DNA of 64,000 nucleotides from NCBI GenBank assembly GCA_005502925.1, contig SCPD01000006.1, positions 124,001-188,000 of the forward strand. The letters are read 5' to 3'. This document shows positions 1 through 10,523 of this stretch, in pieces. This DNA is from Rhizobiales bacterium Y(2018). GTDB taxonomy: Bacteria; Pseudomonadota; Alphaproteobacteria; Rhizobiales; Aestuariivirgaceae. Both the position numbers and the translations under genes were made by a program. How positions within the stretch are numbered: the stretch's first letter is position 1; every line of letters begins with the position of its first letter. The notes under the pieces are model-generated. The model did not search any database, was not told the DNA's origin, and saw nothing but the letters and a program-made list of their open reading frames with translations.

Positions 1-1666
1 CCTCGTCGAAGCCGCGGGCGCCGCCCTTGCCCTCGTCGCGCCGGCCATTGGGTGGCGGCATCTGGCCGTTGCCGTTCTCTTCCTCCAGCGCACGCTTGAG
101 CCTTCGGATGATCACGGCGCGCGCCTTTTCGTCGGCCGCCTTGCCCACCAGGTCGTTGATGCCGAGCATGAGCTCGGTCAGGTCATTGTGCCAGTCACGG
201 CGCGCCAGCTTGTCGGGGCTGATGCGCGGTCTGACTTCGGCGGCGCTGAGCACCGGCTCTGCGCCGGTCAGGTCATAGACGTCATCGAGGCTCGGCCGGG
301 CGATCCGGTCGGCGGGCATGATGTTGTTCTGCGCCACCTCGCCTTCCATGGCGATCTGGGCGCTCTCTTCACCATGGGTGAGGAAGAGCATCTTGGCGAC
401 GGGCAGACGCTCGCGCAGCCATTGCAGGAGCTCCGGACCGTCGGCATGACCTGAGTAATCCTCGAAGCGGCGGATGGTGGCGCGGACCTTGACTTCCTCG
501 CCATGGATCTTGACCGCTTGCGCGCCGTCCTCGAGGAGGCGGCCGAGCGTGCCCGCCGCCTGGAAGCCGACCAGCAGCACCGTGGCATTGGGCTTGAACA
601 GATTGTTCTTGAGATGATGACGGATGCGGCCCGCCTCGCACATGCCGCTCGCCGCGACGATGATATGGAAGCCCGAGAAGCGATTGATCGCCTTCGACTC
701 CTCGACGCTTTCGGTCGTCTTCACATAAGGCGATTCAAGCGCATGGAGGAGAGCGTCGCCATTGCGCAGCGATTTGGCGTGCTGCGAAAAGATATTGGTC
801 GCCTTGAGCGCCAGCGGCGAGTCGATGAAGACCGGCGCATTGGGAATGACGCCCTTGTCCATCAGCGCGATGACATCGACCAGCACTTCCTGGGTGCGCT
901 CGACGGCGAAGGAGGGGATGAGCACGGCGCCCTGGCGGCTCGCCGCGGCGCGCAGTTCCGTGCCCAGCAGCTCGCGGCGCTTTTCTTCCGAGCGCTCGAA
1001 ACGGTCCTTGCCGCCATAGGTCGATTCGCACACGACATAGTCGAAATCGGTCGGCGCCTCGGGATCGGGCTCGAACAGCTTGGCGTCGGGGCCGATGTCG
1101 CCCGAAAACAGGATGCGCAAGGGTTTCTGGCCGGCACGCTCCACTTCCACCTCGATCGAGGCGGAACCGAGCAGATGGCCGGCATTCCAGTAGCGCGCAC
1201 GGATGCCCGGCACCGGCGTGATCCACATCTTGTAGGCCAGCCCCTCGAAGAATTCGAGCGCTCTATGGGCGTCTTCCAACGTGTAAATGGGCTCGACCTC
1301 GGCAAGCCCGCGCTTGCGGTTGCGCTCGTTGAGCAGCCGGACCTCGGTCTCCTGGATGAAGCCCGAATCGGGCAGCATCACCGCACAGAGATCGCAGGTC
1401 GCATGCGTCGCATAGATCTTCTTGGCGAAGCCCGCCTTGACCAGCTTGGGGATCAACCCGGCATGGTCGATATGCGCATGGGTGAGCAGCATGGCGTCGA
1501 GCTTGCGCGGGTCGAAGGGGAAGGCGCGATAGTTCAGCTCCTTCTCGGTCTTCGAGCCCTGGAACATGCCGCAATCGATGATGAGGCGCGCCTGCTCCGT
1601 CTCGACCACATAGCAGGAGCCGGTGACGACGCGGGTGGCGCCGTGGAAATGCAGCTTGACGGTCAT
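1..1666 (-). CDS. beta-CASP metallo-beta-lactamase RNase-like protein (3' end cut by window)
   Basis: The gene reads from ATG at 1666 and runs off the left edge, leaving about 555 codons with no stop. The N-terminal metallo-beta-lactamase fold carries the zinc motif THAHIDH (residues 62-68). It is followed by a beta-CASP-type segment (SFAVERTQEVL) and late histidine motifs (SGHAD, THGE). This is the domain order of the YSH1/COG1236 'RNA specificity domain' exonucleases, which cut RNA using two zinc ions. A lysine- and arginine-rich tail follows the fold. The start codon lies 3 nt after the stop of the LOG-family gene upstream, so the two are co-transcribed. Family assignment is firm. The RNA substrate cannot be read from the sequence. 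Confidence 0.88.
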   Translation of the reverse strand, partial: MTVKLHFHGATRVVTGSCYVVETEQARLIIDCGMFQGSKTEKELNYRAFPFDPRKLDAMLLTHAHIDHAGLIPKLVKAGFAKKIYATHATCDLCAVMLPDSGFIQETEVRLLNERNRKRGLAEVEPIYTLEDAHRALEFFEGLAYKMWITPVPGIRARYWNAGHLLGSASIEVEVERAGQKPLRILFSGDIGPDAKLFEPDPEAPTDFDYVVCESTYGGKDRFERSEEKRRELLGTELRAAASRQGAVLIPSFAVERTQEVLVDVIALMDKGVIPNAPVFIDSPLALKATNIFSQHAKSLRNGDALLHALESPYVKTTESVEESKAINRFSGFHIIVAASGMCEAGRIRHHLKNNLFKPNATVLLVGFQAAGTLGRLLEDGAQAVKIHGEEVKVRATIRRFEDYSGHADGPELLQWLRERLPVAKMLFLTHGEESAQIAMEGEVAQNNIMPADRIARPSLDDVYDLTGAEPVLSAAEVRPRISPDKLARRDWHNDLTELMLGINDLVGKAADEKARAVIIRRLKRALEEENGNGQMPPPNGRRDEGKGGARGFDE

Positions 1667-1669
1667 GCT

Positions 1670-2422
1670 TTATCCTTTGCGTTCGGGGATCTTGAGGCCG
1701 CGGGCGATGAGCTCGCCCCAGGTTTGTTCGGGCGTGTCGGCGAAAGCGAAGAGATCGAGATCCGCCGGGGCGCACAGGCCTTCCTCGACGAAGCGGTTGA
1801 AGTTGATGGTCTTGCGCCAGAAGATGCTGTCATAAAGCACGATCGGCAGCGCGTCGTCCATCTTGCCCGTCTGGCGAAGCGTCAGGATCTCGAACAATTC
1901 ATCGAGCGTGCCGAAGCCGCCGGGAAACACGACGAGGGCCGCGGCGCGCATGGCGAAATGCATCTTGCGCATCGCGAAATAATGGAAGCGGAAAGTGAGG
2001 TCGGGCGTCGAATAGGCATTGGGCTCCTGCTCATGCGGGAGCGTGATGTTATAGCCGATCGAGGGCGCGCCGGCATCGACGGCGCCGCGATTGGCGGCTT
2101 CCATGATGCCGGGGCCGCCGCCGGTGGCGATCACATTCTGACGCGGTCCGGCATGATCGTAGAGGGCGCCGCCGCGCTCCGAGACGATGCCGGCGAAGGC
2201 GCGCGCCGCCTCGTACCAGCCGCGCTTGTCGCCTTCCTTGACGCGGGCGGAGCCGAAGACCACGATGGTCGAGGCCACGCCCCATTTGCGCAAATATTCT
2301 TCCGCCTTCTGATATTCGAGGTGGAAGCGCACGCCGCGCATCGTGTCGCCGAGAACGAAATCCTGGTCGAGGGCGGCGATCCGGTAGGCCGGCGACGCCA
2401 TCTGAGCTTTATTGTCTGTCAT
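1670..2422 (-). CDS. LOG family protein (TIGR00730-type Rossmann fold)
   Basis: About 250 residues. It has both LOG signatures, GGGPGIME (residues 101-108) and PGGFGTLDE (167-175). These form the nucleotide-binding and catalytic site of the cytokinin riboside 5'-monophosphate phosphoribohydrolase and nucleotide 5'-monophosphate nucleosidase family. Two ATGs lie side by side (2425 and 2422). The second is better spaced from AGAAGG, and the frame open further upstream overlaps the promoter of the divergent kinase gene. It is the first gene of a two-gene operon with the beta-CASP nuclease. The larger LOG clade has been linked to purine nucleotide turnover as well as cytokinin release, so the substrate is open. 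Confidence 0.88.
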   Translation of the reverse strand: MTDNKAQMASPAYRIAALDQDFVLGDTMRGVRFHLEYQKAEEYLRKWGVASTIVVFGSARVKEGDKRGWYEAARAFAGIVSERGGALYDHAGPRQNVIATGGGPGIMEAANRGAVDAGAPSIGYNITLPHEQEPNAYSTPDLTFRFHYFAMRKMHFAMRAAALVVFPGGFGTLDELFEILTLRQTGKMDDALPIVLYDSIFWRKTINFNRFVEEGLCAPADLDLFAFADTPEQTWGELIARGLKIPERKG

Positions 2423-2516
2423 CATAAATCCTTCTGCTGTTAGGGAATAGAAGCCTGGGCCCTTGCAATCAAGCCCTGTTTGGCTCACGCTTATGCGAGC
2501 AAAAACAGGAGCTTGC

Positions 2517-3335
<819 letters not shown>

Positions 3336-3373
3336 CTCGTCATGACGAAGCTCGGAACTCGACCCTTATTTCC

Positions 3374-3425
3374 CCTTCTCCCGCTTGCGGGAGAAGGTGC
3401 CCGATAGGGCGGATGAGGGTGTTGG
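3374..3425. repeat. palindromic intergenic repeat, copy 1
   Basis: A perfect 11-bp hairpin (CCTTCTCCCGC, 2-nt loop) at 3374-3397, followed by a GC-rich linker and GGATGAGGGTGTT. Its mirror copy lies at 3497-3547. Such elements are common in Rhizobiales intergenic DNA. It sits between convergent genes and could help end transcription from both sides. Confidence 0.85.
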
Positions 3426-3496
3426 TTCAGATTGCCACGGACTTTCAAGAGAAGCTTCAACACTTCCCAAGCTCCGCGATTGAATAGAAGCTGAGA

Positions 3497-3547
3497 GAAC
3501 ACCCTCATCCGGCCTTTGGCCCACCTTCTCCCGCAGGCGGGAGAAGG
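3497..3547. repeat. palindromic intergenic repeat, copy 2 (inverted)
   Basis: The same element as 3374-3425 in opposite orientation: AACACCCTCATCCGG, then a hairpin with 11-bp arms CCTTCTCCCGC (3524-3534) and their complement (3537-3547). About 70 bp of unique DNA separates the two copies. Confidence 0.85.
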
Positions 3548-3563
3548 GAAGCACTGGAGCGAG

Positions 3564-6500
3564 TTACTCCGCTGGCGCCGGCGCCGCATGCGCGACGTCC
3601 TTCGGCGCAACCGTGACCTTGCGGCCGGCCAGGCTGTAGACGGCGGGCACGACGAAGAGCGTGAGCAACGTGCCGACGCTCATGCCGCCGACGATGACCC
3701 AGCCGATCTGCTGGCGCGCCTCGGCGCCGGCACCTTCGGCGAGCGCCAGCGGCACGGCGCCCAGCACCATCGCGGCCGTGGTCATCAGGATCGGGCGCAG
3801 GCGCAAGGTCGCCGCCTCGACGATCGCCTCGCCGCGGCTCTTGCCTTCCTCCTGCAAGCGGTTGGCGAAATCGACGATCAGGATGCCGTGTTTGGTGATG
3901 AGGCCGACCAGCGTCACGAGGCCGATCTGCGAATAGATGTTGAGGGTGCCGCTGGTGATCTTGAGGGCCAGAAGCGCACCCGCCATCGACAGGGGCACGG
4001 TGAGCATGATCATCAGAGGATCGCGGAAGCTTTCGAACTGGGCCGAGAGCACCAGATAGATGAAGGCCAGCGCCAGCACGAAGATGAACAGAATGTTGCT
4101 CGAGGCGTCGCGGAATTCGCGGCTCTGCCCTGACACATCGGTGAGCGCGGTCGATGGCAGGATCTGATCGGCGGTCGCCTGGACCGCCTGCAAGGCCTGG
4201 CCCAGCGTGTAACCGGGCGCCAGATTGGCCTGAATGGTGACGGCGCGCAGCTGATTGAAGCGGCGCAGGTCCTTGGGGGCCACCGTCTCGTGGATCGAGA
4301 CGATATTGGAAAGCTGGATCATCTCGCCGGCCGAGCTGCGAACGAACATGCGGGCGAGATTGTCGGGCGCCGAACGTTCGCTCGGATCGAGCTGGACGAT
4401 GACGTCATATTGCTCGCCACCGATCTCGAAACGCGTGACCTGGCGGCCGCCGAGCATCGTCTCGAGCGTGCGGCCGATGACCGACACGTCGAGGCCCAGA
4501 TCGGCGACGCGGTCGCGATCAATCTTCACTTCGAGCTGCGGCTTGTTGAGCTTGAGATTGCTGTCGAGATCGGTGAGGCCGGGATTCTCGGCGAGCTTGT
4601 CGAGCATTGCGTCGCTGTATTTCTGCAAGTCCTCATAGGTGCCCGAGGTCTGGATGACGAACTCGACGGGGCGGCCGCCGCCGCGCCGGCCGAAGCCGCC
4701 GGAGGATCGTGCCGAGACCTGGGCGCCCGCCACCTTGCGCAATTCGGGGCTCAAACGCTGAGCGATCTGCGATTGGGTCAGGTTGCGTTCGGAATAGTCC
4801 TTGAGGCGTCCGATCGAGAAGAACTCGTTCACTTCCGGCTGGCCGATGGTGACGAGATAGGCGCGGATATCGGGCGATCTGGCGAGGATGCCCTCGACCT
4901 GAGCGGCATAGCGGTCGGTGAAGGCGATCGTCGAGCCTTCCGGCGTCTGACCCGAGATCTGGAGCACGCCGCGATCCTCGCTCGGCGTCAGCTCGGAATT
5001 GAGCCCCATGAAGAGCACGCCGCCCATGCCGGCGACACCGAGCGCGATCAGGAACACGACATAACGCAGCTTGATCGCGAAAGTGAGCAGGGCGTGATAG
5101 GCCTGCTCGAGGCGGCCGAGAATGGTCTCGATGAAACGGGCGATGATATTCGGCCGGTCATTGTGCTTGAGCAGCTTCGAGCACATCATCGGCGTGAGTG
5201 TCAGCGCGATGAAACCGGAAATGACGACCGCGCCCGCCAGAGTCAGCGCGAATTCGAGGAACAGACGGCCGGTCGAGCCCGGCATGAACGCAATCGGCGC
5301 ATAGACGGCGGCCAGCGTCAGCGTCATCGCGACGACGGCGAAGCCGATCTCGCGCATGCCCTTCAGCGCCGCCTCGAAAGGTTTCATGCCTTCTTCGACA
5401 TGGCGGAAGATGTTCTCGAGCACGACGATGGCATCGTCGACCACAAGGCCGATCGCCAGAACCATCGCGAGCAGCGTCAGCATATTGATCGACAGGCCGG
5501 CCATCAGCATGATCGCGAAAGTGGCGACCAGCGAGATCGGGATGGTGATGATCGGGATGATCGCGGCCCTGAGCGAATGCAGGAAGAACATGATGATCAG
5601 GATCACCAGCGCGATCGCCTCGAGGATGGTCGTGAACACCGAGTTCACCGACTGCTCGATGAACTGCGTCGAATCGTAGCCGATCTCGGCATCCACCCCG
5701 TCGGGCAGCGAATCGATGATCGACGGCATGACCTCGCGCACCGCCTTGGAGACGTCGAGCGGATTGGCGACCGCCTGCTTGATGATGCCGACGGTGATCG
5801 AGGTCTGGCCCATATAGCGGCTGATGCGGCGCACATCGGTGGAGCTCAGTTCCACACGGGCGACGTCGCCGAGCTTCACCTGCAGGCCGCCGGCCGGCTT
5901 CAGCATGATGTTGCGGAATTCTTCCGGCGTCGCCAAAGCGGTCTTGGAGAGAACGGTGAATTCGCGGTCGGCGCTTTCGATGCGCCCGGCCGGGATTTCG
6001 GCGTTCTGCTTGCGCAGCGCGTCCTCGATATCCTGGGCGGTGAGGCCATAGCCGGCGAGCCGGTCGCGGTCGAGCCAGATGCGCATGGCATAGAGACGCT
6101 CGCCATAGATGGCGGCATCGGAAATGCCGGTCAGGTTCTTGAAGCGGTCGACGACATAACGGTCGACATAGTCGGTGAGCTCGATGGCGTTCAGCCGATC
6201 GGAGCGGAACGTGATATAGATGATGGCCTGGGCGTCGGCCTCCACCTTGGCGATGATCGGCTCGTCCACCTCGTCGGGAAGCCTCCCGCGTACGCGGCTC
6301 ACACGGTCGCGGACGTCGCTCGCCGCCGTGTCAACATCGATATCCGACTTGAAGCGGATGGTGATGCGGCTCGATTCGGAGCGGCTGGTCGATTCGATGA
6401 TGTCGATGCCTTCGATGCCGGCGAGAGAGCCCTCGAGCACCTGGGTGATCTGCGATTCGATGAGAACGGCGGAGGCGCCCTTATAGGTGGTGTTCACCGA

Positions 6501-6635
6501 GACGACCGGCTCGTCCACTTGCGGATATTCGCGCACCGTGAGCCGGCCATAGGCGACGATGCCGATCAGGAGGATGATCAGGCTCAGGACGGTGGCGAAG
6601 ACGGGACGGCGGATACAGAGTTCGGAGAGCGACAT
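3564..6635 (-). CDS. RND multidrug efflux transporter, inner-membrane permease
   Basis: About 1,023 residues, the normal length for HAE-1 RND pumps that export hydrophobic compounds using the proton gradient. TM1 begins at RRPVFATVLSLIILL. The TM4 proton-relay aspartates are present in GLVVDDAIVVLEN near residue 400. TM10 carries the lysine-containing ITKHGILIVDFAN. The start at 6635 (MSLSELCIRRP) follows GAGGGG and lies 4 nt after the stop of the adaptor gene. In-frame upstream codons overlap that gene and were dropped. No outer-membrane factor gene is adjacent, so the pump probably uses a TolC-like channel encoded elsewhere. The substrate is unknown. Confidence 0.95.
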   Translation of the reverse strand: MSLSELCIRRPVFATVLSLIILLIGIVAYGRLTVREYPQVDEPVVSVNTTYKGASAVLIESQITQVLEGSLAGIEGIDIIESTSRSESSRITIRFKSDIDVDTAASDVRDRVSRVRGRLPDEVDEPIIAKVEADAQAIIYITFRSDRLNAIELTDYVDRYVVDRFKNLTGISDAAIYGERLYAMRIWLDRDRLAGYGLTAQDIEDALRKQNAEIPAGRIESADREFTVLSKTALATPEEFRNIMLKPAGGLQVKLGDVARVELSSTDVRRISRYMGQTSITVGIIKQAVANPLDVSKAVREVMPSIIDSLPDGVDAEIGYDSTQFIEQSVNSVFTTILEAIALVILIIMFFLHSLRAAIIPIITIPISLVATFAIMLMAGLSINMLTLLAMVLAIGLVVDDAIVVLENIFRHVEEGMKPFEAALKGMREIGFAVVAMTLTLAAVYAPIAFMPGSTGRLFLEFALTLAGAVVISGFIALTLTPMMCSKLLKHNDRPNIIARFIETILGRLEQAYHALLTFAIKLRYVVFLIALGVAGMGGVLFMGLNSELTPSEDRGVLQISGQTPEGSTIAFTDRYAAQVEGILARSPDIRAYLVTIGQPEVNEFFSIGRLKDYSERNLTQSQIAQRLSPELRKVAGAQVSARSSGGFGRRGGGRPVEFVIQTSGTYEDLQKYSDAMLDKLAENPGLTDLDSNLKLNKPQLEVKIDRDRVADLGLDVSVIGRTLETMLGGRQVTRFEIGGEQYDVIVQLDPSERSAPDNLARMFVRSSAGEMIQLSNIVSIHETVAPKDLRRFNQLRAVTIQANLAPGYTLGQALQAVQATADQILPSTALTDVSGQSREFRDASSNILFIFVLALAFIYLVLSAQFESFRDPLMIMLTVPLSMAGALLALKITSGTLNIYSQIGLVTLVGLITKHGILIVDFANRLQEEGKSRGEAIVEAATLRLRPILMTTAAMVLGAVPLALAEGAGAEARQQIGWVIVGGMSVGTLLTLFVVPAVYSLAGRKVTVAPKDVAHAAPAPAE

Positions 6636-6639
6636 CCCC

Positions 6640-7764
6640 TCAGCCCTCGACGGCGGCGGTCGCCGGCGGGACGATCTCGACATCGGAGCCGTCACGCAGG
6701 CGCGACTGTCCGGCGATCACCACCTGCTGGCCGACCTCGACCCCGTCGAGAATCTCGACGAAGCCGTTCTCGCGCCGCCCGGCGAGCACCTTCGTCTCCT
6801 TCGCCTTGCCATTGTCGGTCCTGAAGACGAGGAAGTCCTCACCGCGTGACACGAGCGCGCTTTCGGGAATGGTGACCGCGGTGCGCGGCTGACCCTTCAC
6901 CGTGATGCGGGCGAGCAGTCCGGGGCGCAACTTGCCGTCCTGATTGGCGAGTGTCGCCTTGACCCGGACGGCGCGGCCATTGACGTCGATCGCCGGATCG
7001 ATGGCGTAGATCGTGCCTTCGAAGCGGACGCCGGGCAGGGCGTCGGCAGTAATGTCGATCTTCTGTCCGGCCGCGAGCTTGCTCAGATAGAATTCGGGCA
7101 CGCTGAAATTCACCTTGAGCTGGTCGATCTTCTCCAGATTGACGAGCGGCGTGCCGGCGGTGACATAGGCGCCGAGTGAAATGGAGCGGAAGCCGAGCTC
7201 ACCCGGGAACGGCGCCTTGATCGACAGCTTCTCCTGCTGGGTACTGATGAGGTCGTAGGCCGCCTGCTGGACCAGCAATTCCGAGTGCGCGGTGTCGAGC
7301 GTGGTCTGCGAGGCGGTGCCGGATTTGCGCAAGGTCGCGGCGCGGTCGTAGGTCGACTGGGCCAGCGTCAGACGCGCTTTGGCGTCCTCGAGCTGTGCGG
7401 CGATGAGCTTGTCGTCGAGCTTGATGAGCACGGCGCCGGCCGCGACGGACTGGCCTTCGGTGAACGCGATCTCGGCCACCCGGCCATTGGTTTCGGCGGC
7501 GATCTGTACCGATTCATCGGAGAGCAGCGAGCCCACCGCGGTGATGTCGTCGCTCAGTGTTTTGGCGGCGGCGGCGACCACCTCGACGGGTGAGGCATTG
7601 GCGGGCCGCGCCTGGCGTTTCTCCGCGGCCGGTTGCGGGGTGGCCTCCCTCAGCTTCCCGGTGGCGGCCGACAGAATAGGCTCCACCCAGCCGGCGCGCT
7701 GGGCGGTGTAGCCGGCGCCAGCCAGCAAAGCGAGAACAAACAGAGAAACCAGCGTTTTCTTCAT
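6640..7764 (-). CDS. RND efflux periplasmic adaptor subunit (membrane fusion protein)
   Basis: 374 residues. One N-terminal hydrophobic segment (about residues 4-20) anchors or exports it. A biotinyl-lipoyl-like half (AETNGRVAEIAFTEGQSV), an alpha-hairpin rich in Ala, Gln and Leu, the second lipoyl half and a beta-barrel domain follow in the usual order. It bridges the RND permease and an outer-membrane channel. It is the first gene of the pump operon, 4 nt ahead of the permease. No TetR or two-component regulator adjoins it. Confidence 0.93.
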   Translation of the reverse strand: MKKTLVSLFVLALLAGAGYTAQRAGWVEPILSAATGKLREATPQPAAEKRQARPANASPVEVVAAAAKTLSDDITAVGSLLSDESVQIAAETNGRVAEIAFTEGQSVAAGAVLIKLDDKLIAAQLEDAKARLTLAQSTYDRAATLRKSGTASQTTLDTAHSELLVQQAAYDLISTQQEKLSIKAPFPGELGFRSISLGAYVTAGTPLVNLEKIDQLKVNFSVPEFYLSKLAAGQKIDITADALPGVRFEGTIYAIDPAIDVNGRAVRVKATLANQDGKLRPGLLARITVKGQPRTAVTIPESALVSRGEDFLVFRTDNGKAKETKVLAGRRENGFVEILDGVEVGQQVVIAGQSRLRDGSDVEIVPPATAAVEG

Positions 7765-7857
7765 AGAACTCTAGAATAGCGGATATTGGGCCCACGGATA
7801 AGACGAGGGGAGACCTAAAACCCGTCGCTTTAATGGCGGCCTAACCGCTCCTCCGGC

Positions 7858-9891
7858 TCACACGCTCGTGATCGGTCCCGCCACCCGGCCCTGCTTCCCG
7901 GTCGAGAATAAGGTTTCCTCGCCCCGCCTTATTGTCAGGGTTTTGCCCTTGCGGGTCACCGTCACGGAGCCCAGCGGGCTCATAACCGGGCCGATCGCGA
8001 AATCCTTGCCCTCATTGCGCAGCTGCCAGCCCTGCCAGGGCAGAAAGCTCATCGTCCTGGCATGCTGCATGAAAGGCAAGAGCGCCGACCAGGAATAGAA
8101 AGGATCAGTGTCGGGTTGATCGAGGCCTTCGCCTGATACGGGATGGTAGTTCTCGGGCGACAGGCGGCTTTCATCCCAGCTCTTGGCGAACAGCTTCCAG
8201 CTCTTGTCGACGAGCCGGTCGGCCGCTTCATATTCGCCGGCGCGCTCGAGGCCGTTCCATACCAGCCAGTTGAGGATCGGCCAGATGCGGCCGCGCCAAT
8301 AGACATTGTCGTTCACCGCCGGATCGTCGCGCGACACCGAAGACAGGCCGAAAGCGCCGCCGAACTTCTTCGGGTCGTCCAGAGCTTTCAGCAGGTGTTT
8401 TGTCTGCTCCTGCGAGGCGGCCCCGCACAGCAGGGGATAGAAGCTCGTCGGCGCGACGCTTTTCACGAAGGCGCCGGACCACAGGCGGTTGGCGAAGATC
8501 TTGCGCTTGTCGTCCCAGAAATGTGTGCCGATCTTCTTGCGCATCGTCCCGGCATTGGCTTCGTGCCGCTTGGCTTCTTCAGTAAGGCCAAGCGCGCGCG
8601 CCATATGGGCCAGCATCTCGCAATCGAGACAGACGAGACAATTGAGGCCGACATCCTCACTGTCGAGTGTGCGGCTCTCCTCGTTCCAGCGCGCCTCGTC
8701 ATGGATCGGCGAGTTGTCCATGAAGGACTCGTCCTTGGCGGCGAGCTTGGTGCCCTTGTAAAGGCCCTGACCCACATCGGAGGATCCGAATTCGAGGAGC
8801 CCGTTGCCATTGCCGTCACGAGCTGAGCGGATCCATTCATTATTCCGCGCCAGCGTCCGATAGGCCATGTCGATGAACAGGCGATTGCCGGTGCGCAGAT
8901 AGATCTGCCAGACGATGAAGGAAATGAGCGGCGTCTGGGTGCGGTCGACCCAGGCGTCGTTGCCGGTCATGATGCAGGGCAGGTTGCCTTGTGGCGTCGC
9001 TGCGGACAGCAGCATCGCCAGATTCTCGCGCGCCTGGTCAGGATCGAACTGCGCGACGATGAAGGCATTGATCGCCGTGTCGTTGAGCCAGAAGCCGAAG
9101 CCGCCGAACTTCTTCAAGTCCCAATTGCGCGAACAGGTGATGTACGGACGATGATTGACGCTGTCCCAGATCGTGTTCCAGCCCATGATATCGGCCATGG
9201 CGTCGAGCGCCGGGCCGCGTGAGAGTGCGGTGGTGGTCGGCAGCGACTCGGCGAGGCGGGCAAAGGCCTTGTCCTTGCGGTCGGCAATGGTCACCGCGAA
9301 ATCATTCTCAGGCGCTTCCTCGAGATTGAAGCGAAGCGCCAGGACCTTGGCGCTTTCACCGCGCGAGGCGAGATACCAATAGCCGTTGGTCTCATATTCG
9401 GCGCGCAAGCCATCGAGCGTCTCATGCGCCGTCACCAGCAACGGCGCATGTTTCGCCTTGATCGCCACGGTGCGCGGCCCGATGGTGCAATAAGCTGTGC
9501 GGGCCGTTTCATCATAATGCCAGAGCGCGCCATCGTTCTGGCTCAAGGTCAGCACGACCCAATAGCGCAGGCCCCATTCGCCGAATTTCGCCGTCTTCCA
9601 CGCGCCGGTGATCTCGAAGGGCGACGGTTTGGTGTAAGTCCAGTCGAGATGCGTGCCGCCATGGGCGAAGGACGCTTCGATGAGGCTGCCATCCGGCTCG
9701 TGCCGGCCGAGCCTGATCTCCGAGCCCGGCCCCATCAGCGTCGTCTTGCCGATGCTCGCGGCATAAAAGACCGGGGTGATCTTCACGCCGAGCGGCAGAT
9801 GCGACATTTCGAGATAGCGGTCGGCGGCCCAGCTGTTCCAGGCGCGGTGTGTCGGGATATTGGGCGTGCGCAGATAATTCGGAACCGTCAT
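7858..9891 (-). CDS. GH63/MGH1-like (alpha/alpha)6-barrel glycoside hydrolase
   Basis: 677 residues with no signal peptide, so presumably cytoplasmic. The C-terminal half has motifs of GH63, GH37 and mannosylglycerate-hydrolase-like enzymes: DNSPIHDEARW (from residue 392), with an acidic candidate catalytic residue, and YWRGRIWPILNWLVW (531-545). The N-terminal 230 residues look like a beta-rich accessory domain. It is the last gene of the ABC transporter operon and its ATG overlaps the cysteine hydrolase stop by 4 nt. That coupling suggests it processes an imported glycoside. GH63-type alpha-glucosidase, glucosylglycerate or mannosylglycerate hydrolase, and trehalase-like activity are all possible. 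Confidence 0.78.
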   Translation of the reverse strand: MTVPNYLRTPNIPTHRAWNSWAADRYLEMSHLPLGVKITPVFYAASIGKTTLMGPGSEIRLGRHEPDGSLIEASFAHGGTHLDWTYTKPSPFEITGAWKTAKFGEWGLRYWVVLTLSQNDGALWHYDETARTAYCTIGPRTVAIKAKHAPLLVTAHETLDGLRAEYETNGYWYLASRGESAKVLALRFNLEEAPENDFAVTIADRKDKAFARLAESLPTTTALSRGPALDAMADIMGWNTIWDSVNHRPYITCSRNWDLKKFGGFGFWLNDTAINAFIVAQFDPDQARENLAMLLSAATPQGNLPCIMTGNDAWVDRTQTPLISFIVWQIYLRTGNRLFIDMAYRTLARNNEWIRSARDGNGNGLLEFGSSDVGQGLYKGTKLAAKDESFMDNSPIHDEARWNEESRTLDSEDVGLNCLVCLDCEMLAHMARALGLTEEAKRHEANAGTMRKKIGTHFWDDKRKIFANRLWSGAFVKSVAPTSFYPLLCGAASQEQTKHLLKALDDPKKFGGAFGLSSVSRDDPAVNDNVYWRGRIWPILNWLVWNGLERAGEYEAADRLVDKSWKLFAKSWDESRLSPENYHPVSGEGLDQPDTDPFYSWSALLPFMQHARTMSFLPWQGWQLRNEGKDFAIGPVMSPLGSVTVTRKGKTLTIRRGEETLFSTGKQGRVAGPITSV

Positions 9892-10523
9892 GGCGACCAG
9901 GCTTTCAGCAAAGTGTCGGTGTCGATGAGCTCGACCTGCTGGTCGAAGCGGGGATAGATGCCGTCGAGCGCGGCTCTGTGGCTCGCTTTGTTGGAGCTGG
10001 CGATGGCGTCGGAGACGAGGATGGTGCGATAGCCGCGATCGACCGCGGTCAAAGCGGTGGCGAGCACGCAGACATCGGTTTCGACGCCGGTGAAGATGAT
10101 CGTGTCGGCGCTCAGTTCATCGAGCGCGTCCTGGAAGGCCTGAGCCTCGAAGGCCGAATGCACATATTTGTCGATGACACGCGCCGGCGGCACGAAAGGC
10201 CGCAAAGGCGGCAGGAGATCGAGCAGGTCGTGCTCGATATTGCTGGCCAGCACACTTTTCCAGTGGCGGTAATAGATCTGCCACTGGCCTTTGGCGTCCT
10301 CGACATGCTCGGGCGTCAGGAACCGCGTGAAAAGAGTGAGATGCGGCGCATGGGCGACGATGCGGCGCACAACAGGCTCGATCGCATGGACGACGGGGGC
10401 CGCCCATTCGGTCTCTTCGGCGAACAGCCGCTGCATGTCGATGCAGGCATGGACGGCGCGCTTGCCGATGGCGCCGAAACGAAGTCCCGCAATGGCGTTG
10501 CGCGTTTCGAGACTATCGCTCAT
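9888..10523 (-). CDS. isochorismatase-family cysteine hydrolase
   Basis: 211 residues. The catalytic triad of the family is readable: Asp29 in CIDMQRLF, Lys119 in VIDKYVHSAF and Cys152 in GVETDVCVLA. Family members hydrolyse isochorismate, nicotinamide, N-carbamoyl compounds and other amides. Its stop overlaps the glycosidase start and its ATG overlaps the ATPase stop, each by 4 nt. This places it inside a translationally coupled transporter operon, where an amidase acting on the imported compound is a reasonable inference. The exact reaction is not assignable. Confidence 0.85.
   Translation of the reverse strand: MSDSLETRNAIAGLRFGAIGKRAVHACIDMQRLFAEETEWAAPVVHAIEPVVRRIVAHAPHLTLFTRFLTPEHVEDAKGQWQIYYRHWKSVLASNIEHDLLDLLPPLRPFVPPARVIDKYVHSAFEAQAFQDALDELSADTIIFTGVETDVCVLATALTAVDRGYRTILVSDAIASSNKASHRAALDGIYPRFDQQVELIDTDTLLKAWSP

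Noticed and set aside
503-2443. 646-codon plus-strand open frame over the beta-CASP and LOG genes
   Set aside because: Antisense shadow. The minus-strand genes have complete catalytic motifs and this frame has none.
4290-6824. Long open frame on the plus strand, antisense to the RND pump genes
   Set aside because: Its product is rich in Asp, Arg, His and Gly with no family similarity, as expected from reading a high-GC gene backwards. The minus-strand RND permease and adaptor are certain.
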